This document shows, in pieces, positions 1 to 3,017 of a DNA stretch of 5,681 bases. Origin of the DNA: Nanobdellota archaeon (GTDB lineage Archaea; Nanobdellota; Nanobdellia; Woesearchaeales; GCA-2686295); NCBI GenBank assembly GCA_018812505.1, contig JAHJDK010000228.1, forward strand, positions 1 to 5,681, in the 5' to 3' direction. The translations under genes were made by a program, and so were the position numbers. Positions within the stretch are counted from its first letter, which is position 1. Each line of letters begins with the position of its first letter. A model generated the notes under the pieces. It searched no databases, was not told the DNA's origin, and saw only the letters and a program-made list of their open reading frames with translations.

Positions 1-315
1 GTTGATGCAAAAAGAGCCATCGAGCTTGTGGATTATTGCTTAATACAAGTTGGTTTGGATAGGGAAACTGGAAAAATCGATATTGATAGAATAGCAACCG
101 GAATTTCTGCATCCCAAAGAAGCCATATAAGTATTATAAAGGAAATTATTAATGAATTGGAAAATAAAGTGGGAAAAACTATTCCTATTGATGATGTAAT
201 GGAAGAAGCCAAAAACAAGGGTATTGAAGAAGAAAAAGCAGAAGAAGTTTTAGAGAAATTAAAAAGGGTCGGTGAAGTGTTTGAACCACGTAGAGGTTTT
301 TTGAGTAAGATATAA
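1..315 (+). CDS. mcm: Replicative DNA helicase MCM, C-terminal fragment (5' end outside window)
   Basis: The reading frame is open from base 1 to the TAA at 313-315 and gives the last 104 residues of an MCM helicase, the hexameric 3'-5' motor that unwinds DNA at the archaeal fork. Residues 1-30 match the conserved end of the AAA+ region, including the stretch VGLDRETGKIDID, which is highly characteristic of archaeal MCM. Residues about 38-104 form the C-terminal winged helix (IIKEIINELE, then EEVLEKLKRVGEVFEP), which in characterised archaeal MCMs modulates ATPase and helicase activity. The start, N-terminal DNA-binding domain, Walker motifs and arginine finger all lie outside the window. The protein ends normally shortly after the winged helix, so the 3' end looks intact. 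No clear terminator follows. The next gene on the same strand starts 92 bases later with its own candidate TATA box. Identification is by family motif and is secure. Confidence 0.95.
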   Translation, partial: VDAKRAIELVDYCLIQVGLDRETGKIDIDRIATGISASQRSHISIIKEIINELENKVGKTIPIDDVMEEAKNKGIEEEKAEEVLEKLKRVGEVFEPRRGFLSKI

Positions 316-334
316 GTTTGTTTGACTGCTAAGG

Positions 335-344
335 TTTATACTTA
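335..344 (+). promoter_or_regulatory. Candidate TATA box for atpK
   Basis: TTTATACTTA lies in the mcm-atpK gap. An initiation site about 26 bases downstream would fall near 365 and leave a leader of about 40 bases before ATG 408. A weaker alternative, TTAATATTAC at 370-379, would give a leader of only about 7 bases. No Shine-Dalgarno-like sequence precedes ATG 408. Read-through from mcm is also possible, so this is tentative. Confidence 0.35.
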
Positions 345-407
345 GTTCTTATAGATTATTTGCCACAAGTTAATATTACTTGTTTGTTTTCTATCATTAG
401 AACTAAA

Positions 408-632
408 ATGGTTGATTTAACAATTGCGTTGATAGCGCTTGCAAGTGCCATTACAATTGGTATTTGTTCTTTTGCCGCTGCCCTGGCTGAAAAAACAATA
501 GCCATTAGGGGCATAGCTGCTATGGCAGAAAAAGAAAGTTTGTTTGGAGGAGTGTTAATTTTAACAGTCATTCCAGAAACTATTGTTATCTTTGGGTTAG
601 TCGTATCAATTCTAATAATAGGTTTAGCTTAA
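408..632 (+). CDS. atpK: A-type (V/A-type) ATP synthase proteolipid subunit K (c subunit), two-helix form
   Basis: This 74-residue, almost wholly hydrophobic protein is a single helical hairpin, the minimal c subunit of the rotor ring that carries ions through the membrane part of A-type ATP synthase. TM1 spans about residues 4-27. The polar loop has the family pattern AEK...AMAEKESLFG (residues 27-47). TM2 (about 49-72) contains VIPETIVIFGLVV, where Glu57 after Pro56 is the expected ion-carrying carboxylate. TM1 is rich in alanine where many homologues have a repeated-glycine pattern. ATG 408 is chosen because it begins exactly where the family does; an in-frame TTG at 360 would add 16 residues with no family match. 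The gene stands alone: its neighbours are mcm and an unrelated small ORF, not the other ATP synthase subunits. Whether it carries H+ or Na+ cannot be settled from the sequence alone. Confidence 0.9.
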   Translation: MVDLTIALIALASAITIGICSFAAALAEKTIAIRGIAAMAEKESLFGGVLILTVIPETIVIFGLVVSILIIGLA

Positions 633-644
633 GTTTGTAATCTA

Positions 645-655
645 TTTTTATTTTT
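645..655 (+). terminator. T-rich terminator after atpK
   Basis: Two runs of five T separated by one A (TTTTTATTTTT) lie 12 bases after the atpK stop. Archaeal RNA polymerase commonly terminates at such T-tracts without a hairpin. The opposing small ORF ends just beyond, so termination here would keep the two convergent transcripts apart. Confidence 0.5.
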
Positions 656-668
656 AGAACTTGTTCTA
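655..668. repeat. Short inverted repeat between convergent atpK and small ORF
   Basis: TAGAACTTGTTCTA has perfect 6-base arms around TT. As RNA it would form a 5-bp stem closed by a CUUG tetraloop. It directly follows the atpK T-tract and may add to termination or be chance in AT-rich sequence. Confidence 0.35.
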
Positions 669-689
669 TGATTATTATTTTAGTAGATT

Positions 690-696
690 AAAAAAA
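690..696 (-). terminator. Oligo-T tract after the small ORF
   Basis: Seven consecutive T on the minus strand begin 6 bases after the small-ORF stop, flanked by short complementary arms (TAGTA at 681-685 and TACTA at 700-704). This fits an archaeal T-tract terminator for the minus-strand transcript. The evidence is positional only. Confidence 0.4.
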
Positions 697-701
697 GAAT
701 A

Positions 702-854
702 CTACGCTGCTTTTGTTTTTTTAACTGGTTTCATTAAAGCATACTGAATTGCCATTGTAAGGCGTCCTATAATCACACCTATCACAAACAGGAAAAAAAT
801 CTTTGCATATAACAATGTTTCCATCATTTTACCAATCTTGAACATAGTAACCAT
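702..854 (-). CDS. Small single-pass membrane protein, unknown function (50 residues)
   Basis: An uninterrupted minus-strand frame of 50 codons fills the gap between atpK and the OB-fold gene. The product starts MVTMFKIGKMMETLLYAK, continues with one hydrophobic helix (about residues 14-30, FFLFVIGVIIG at its core, with a GxxxG spacing at Gly26/Gly30), then RLTMAIQYALMKP and a lysine-rich tail VKKTKAA. The positive tail predicts a cytoplasmic C-terminus. ATG 854 is the first start; ATG 845 is an alternative that removes three residues. It is convergent with atpK and divergent from the OB-fold gene, with a candidate AT-rich promoter element at 881-890. I do not recognise a family and assign no function. 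The gene-like composition (one clean helix, charged ends, ATG start, following T-tract) argues for a real gene, but a chance ORF of this length is possible. Confidence 0.6.
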   Translation of the reverse strand: MVTMFKIGKMMETLLYAKIFFLFVIGVIIGRLTMAIQYALMKPVKKTKAA

Positions 855-922
855 TAAGATTAGAAAAAGATGGCCCAAATAAGATATAGATAGTATTTAG
901 ACTATTTGGTTTCTATATGATA

Positions 923-951
923 TTTATAATTCTTCTACAAAAGATATATAA
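923..951 (+). promoter_or_regulatory. Two candidate TATA boxes for the OB-fold gene
   Basis: TTTATAAT (923-930) is centred about 25 bases before ATG 952 and would give a leaderless mRNA from that ATG. ATATATAAA (944-952, touching the ATG) would start transcription near 970-974, giving a short leader that contains a Shine-Dalgarno-like site before TTG 988. The choice of box therefore decides the start codon. Both are by eye. Confidence 0.45.
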
Positions 952-973
952 ATGCAATACTCCTGCTTTGTTT

Positions 974-979
974 GGGGTG
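974..979 (+). promoter_or_regulatory. Possible ribosome binding site before TTG 988
   Basis: GGGGTG can pair with the CACCUC of the usual archaeal 16S rRNA 3' end using one G-U pair, and leaves 8 bases to TTG 988. It supports the shorter start. If translation begins at ATG 952 this sequence is simply coding. Confidence 0.4.
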
Positions 980-987
980 TTATTTTC

Positions 988-1566
988 TTGCCTGATGTAG
1001 ATCAAAAATTCAGAAAACGGCAGACAGCATATAAAACAAGAATCAAAGGTATACTTGATTCTAAATATATAAAAACAGAGGGTTTTGATCCTAATTATCT
1101 TGAAATTAGCAACCAAGAAGTTTCTAGACTCAACGTAATAGCTGTTGTAGTTCAAAAAGCAGAGATAAATAACTTCAAAACATTAACTATAGATGACGGC
1201 ACTGGAAGGATTTCTGCCAGGGTTTTTGAAAATGTTGCGTTACTAGACAAGATAAATGTAAGTGATATCGTACTTATAATTGGCAGACCGAGAGAATTTT
1301 CTTCAGAAAGGTATATACTTATTGAGGCTATACAGGTTGTAGATCCTGCTTGGGCAAAAGTAAGAAAATTAGAATTAGAAAACACCACTCAATCTAGAGA
1401 TCCTCAAGGTAATGATAGATTAGTTTCAACTAAAGGTTATATTGAACCTGCTACTGATTTCAGCCCAAACAACAAAATTATTAGGTTGATAAAACATCTT
1501 GATAAAGGCGAAGGTGTTTCTATTGAAGACCTTTCTTCAAGAAATATTAAAGATATTGATAGGTAA
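988..1566 (+). CDS. RPA32-like single-stranded-DNA-binding protein (OB fold + winged helix), frameshifted near 3' end
   Basis: The protein matches archaeal OB-fold proteins related to the RPA middle subunit, which bind single-stranded DNA in replication and repair. Numbered from TTG 988, residues 8-40 hold the KRQTAYK...ILDSKYIK...EGFDPNYLEI lead-in, 46-118 the OB fold (SRLNVIAVVV, TIDDGTGRISARVF, IVLIIGRPREF), then a charged linker. The beginning of a winged helix follows (NNKIIRLIKHLDKGEGVSIEDL). TAA at 1564-1566 stops the frame in the middle of that domain; its missing end is encoded in another frame directly after (see 1563-1634). Start choice: ATG 952 would add the hydrophobic, family-unlike MQYSCFVWGVIFL; TTG 988 has a possible ribosome binding site and starts where relatives appear to start, but 952 is not excluded. 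It is divergent from the small membrane ORF and convergent with spoIIM. A role beside MCM and PolD is inferred from family and context. Confidence 0.82.
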   Translation: MPDVDQKFRKRQTAYKTRIKGILDSKYIKTEGFDPNYLEISNQEVSRLNVIAVVVQKAEINNFKTLTIDDGTGRISARVFENVALLDKINVSDIVLIIGRPREFSSERYILIEAIQVVDPAWAKVRKLELENTTQSRDPQGNDRLVSTKGYIEPATDFSPNNKIIRLIKHLDKGEGVSIEDLSSRNIKDIDR

Positions 1567-1634
1567 TCAATATTCTCCTTAAAGAAGGTGATGTTTTTGA
1601 GATTAAACCAGGAAAATTAAAAGTTTTAGAATAA
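1563..1634 (+). pseudogene. Out-of-frame C-terminal end of the OB-fold protein's winged helix
   Basis: Reading from base 1563 in the frame one base behind the upstream gene gives 23 residues, VINILLKEGDVFEIKPGKLK then VLE, and a TAA at 1632-1634. Joined to the upstream ...RNIKDIDR it completes a standard winged helix, whose recurring archaeal ending is 'LL.EGe.fE.kPGklkvl'. The MCM in this window ends the same way (VLEKLKRVGEVFEPRRG). The two frames can meet only at 1561-1566 because the downstream frame has a TAG at 1560-1562. One missing base (for example a third G in GATAGG) restores a protein of about 215 residues from TTG 988. A sequencing or assembly error, or a recent mutation, is the likely cause; no slippery heptamer is visible. 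The restored end would overlap the convergent spoIIM stop by 9 bases. Confidence 0.75.
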
Positions 1635-2477
1635 GATTGGAGTTACATAGACTTCTAAAAAGGCGGCTACCAGTAAAAATGCTATTGATATCACCAAAAG
1701 CTCTGATACATCAAAAAGAATATGTGAAAACTTTTGATCTTTATAGTGCTTTTTTATTATTGCAACAGAAATTATACCTCCTGCTAAGCCCCCATAGAAA
1801 TACGCAAGTATTTCAGGAACGCCATGTAAAACATATTTGAGAAGACCTATTGACGCCACATTAAAATAACTTGAAAATTTCTCAAATCCTACAATTCCAG
1901 TATATTGGCTGATATTAGATCTTATAAAATTCCCTACAGCAGCGCCTATAACACTCGCATTCCATGTCAAAATAAAGATTGCTCCAGCTCCATAAATGAA
2001 AGCAAATAGTGTTGCAAACGCCAAAACTTTTATGTTATTGAGAAGTATTTTGGAGAAAGTAGAAAATTGCAAGTAAGCATTTCCAGATACCTGGTTATTA
2101 ATCGCTTGTATCGTAGCTGTCTGTTTATCAAAAACCACGTTTAGGGTTCCTGAAGGCAGAAAGACATACCAAACGATAAAAGACAACGTTACACCGAAAA
2201 AAAGAAACATCAAAAAAACAATTGCCTTATTGTGCTCCTTTAGCAGAGGTTTCTCTTCGGATATGTCTAAATCTTTGCTCTCCTCAAGTTTCATTGTGTT
2301 GTAGACTATAGGCAGGCATGCCATGACAGTAAAAAATACCATTATCAGACTTGCTTGTTCTTTAAATATCCATAAAGATAATATAATGGCAATAGATGAG
2401 TAAATAAAGCCTAGAAAGAACATCTCCCATGGTTTTTTTTCTGCGCTTACCGGGTTTAGTAAAGATTCTAATACCAT
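1626..2477 (-). CDS. SpoIIM-family (stage II sporulation protein M-like) integral membrane protein
   Basis: This 283-residue protein has about six membrane segments: roughly residues 19-37, 43-62, 85-107, 149-171, 208-241 and 257-275. A charged cytoplasmic-type stretch lies at 63-84 (LEESKDLDISEEKP) and a polar, probably external, stretch at 108-143. The family signature is in the second half: NNIKVLAFATLF (147-158), a small-residue helix ending in TWNASVIGAAVG (171-182), HGVPEILAYFYGGLAGG (218-234) and Glu275 in the last helix. In Bacillus, SpoIIM belongs to the engulfment machinery. Archaea do not sporulate, and the archaeal members have no settled function, so the name is only a family label. 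ATG 2477 begins just before the first helix and lies about 28 bases from a strong TATA box. The gene is convergent with the OB-fold gene and divergent from aIF2 beta. Confidence 0.88.
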   Translation of the reverse strand: MVLESLLNPVSAEKKPWEMFFLGFIYSSIAIILSLWIFKEQASLIMVFFTVMACLPIVYNTMKLEESKDLDISEEKPLLKEHNKAIVFLMFLFFGVTLSFIVWYVFLPSGTLNVVFDKQTATIQAINNQVSGNAYLQFSTFSKILLNNIKVLAFATLFAFIYGAGAIFILTWNASVIGAAVGNFIRSNISQYTGIVGFEKFSSYFNVASIGLLKYVLHGVPEILAYFYGGLAGGIISVAIIKKHYKDQKFSHILFDVSELLVISIAFLLVAAFLEVYVTPILF

Positions 2478-2499
2478 GTCTTGTTTAGAATGTGTATTG

Positions 2500-2510
2500 T
2501 TTATATATTT
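2500..2510 (-). promoter_or_regulatory. TATA box for the spoIIM-like gene
   Basis: On the minus strand this reads AAATATATAAA, centred about 28 bases before ATG 2477. With the usual 26-base spacing transcription would start within a few bases of the ATG, so the mRNA should be leaderless or nearly so. No ribosome binding site is seen in front of the ATG, in agreement. Confidence 0.65.
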
Positions 2511-2540
2511 TTTTAAATATGGTCATAATCAATAATTAAG

Positions 2541-2550
2541 TTTAAATATA
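2541..2550 (+). promoter_or_regulatory. TATA box for aIF2 beta
   Basis: TTTAAATATA is centred about 25 bases before ATG 2571, preceded by the purine-rich AATTAAG that could act as a TFB-recognition element. The spacing puts the transcription start at or beside the ATG, predicting a leaderless mRNA. The sequence just before the ATG (ACCATCAACC) contains no Shine-Dalgarno motif. Confidence 0.7.
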
Positions 2551-2570
2551 AACAACAAATACCATCAACC

Positions 2571-2990
2571 ATGGAGGAATATAAAAAGCTTTTAGAGAAG
2601 GTAAGGAAAGAATTGCCAGAACATGTTTTTAATAAAGAGAGGTTTGAAATACCAAAAGTAAGAGGCCATATACAAGGTAACAGAACTGTAATTAACAACT
2701 TTTTGCAGATAGCAGATACTCTTGGTAGAGAACCTGAAGGGATGTTAAAGTTTGTATTGAGAGAATTAGCAACCCCTGGAGAAATAAAGAAGAGCGGGGG
2801 TATTATTATGGGGACCAAAGTCCCTGCATCCAGAATTAATGAAAAAATAAAACAATACGCGCATTCTTATGTGTTCTGTTACGAATGCGGTAAACCCGAC
2901 ACAAAAATAGAGAAAGAAGGTAATTTTAGTTTTCTGAAATGCACTGCATGTGGAGCAAGACACGCTATAAAGTCTAAGGTTAGACTATAA
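2571..2990 (+). CDS. Translation initiation factor aIF2, beta subunit
   Basis: At 139 residues this is the normal length for archaeal aIF2 beta, a subunit of the GTP-dependent complex that brings initiator Met-tRNA to the small ribosomal subunit. The N-terminal helix (EEYKKLLEKVRKELPE, 2-17) is the segment that docks on the gamma subunit. The central alpha/beta domain (about 25-95) contains FEIPKVRGHIQGNRTVINNF and the stretch LGREPEGMLKFVLRELATPG, both typical of the eIF2beta/eIF5 family. The C-terminal zinc ribbon has Cys103, Cys106, Cys124 and Cys127 (C-x2-C-x17-C-x2-C), all present. ATG 2571 is fixed by the family N-terminus and the TATA spacing. It is transcribed alone, divergent from spoIIM and convergent with dp2, whose stop codon lies 27 bases further on. 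The gene appears intact and ordinary. Confidence 0.95.
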   Translation: MEEYKKLLEKVRKELPEHVFNKERFEIPKVRGHIQGNRTVINNFLQIADTLGREPEGMLKFVLRELATPGEIKKSGGIIMGTKVPASRINEKIKQYAHSYVFCYECGKPDTKIEKEGNFSFLKCTACGARHAIKSKVRL

Positions 2991-3017
2991 TAAAGATTTA
3001 ATGCTTAGCTGCTAAAG

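Noticed and set aside
360..407. TTG start at 360 extending atpK by 16 residues
   Set aside because: The extension (MPQVNITCLFSIIRTK) has no proteolipid similarity and ATG 408 begins exactly at the first family helix.
316..951. tRNA, structured RNA, CRISPR array or mobile-element remnants in the gene-sparse part
   Set aside because: No cloverleaf, GC-rich structured stretch, repeat-spacer pattern or transposase coding was found; the region is explained by atpK, the small ORF and AT-rich promoters and terminators.
1557..1570. Programmed -1 frameshift in the OB-fold gene
   Set aside because: The junction lacks an X-XXY-YYZ slippery heptamer and I see no strong downstream stem. A missing base is simpler, though recoding is not formally excluded.
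1626..2477. Reading the SpoIIM match as evidence of sporulation
   Set aside because: The family is widespread in non-sporulating bacteria and archaea; the name reflects only the Bacillus member.
3005..3015. Inverted repeat TTAGC-T-GCTAA between the aIF2 beta and dp2 stops
   Set aside because: A one-base loop cannot form a hairpin, the arms are only five bases, and no T-tract follows directly; probably chance.
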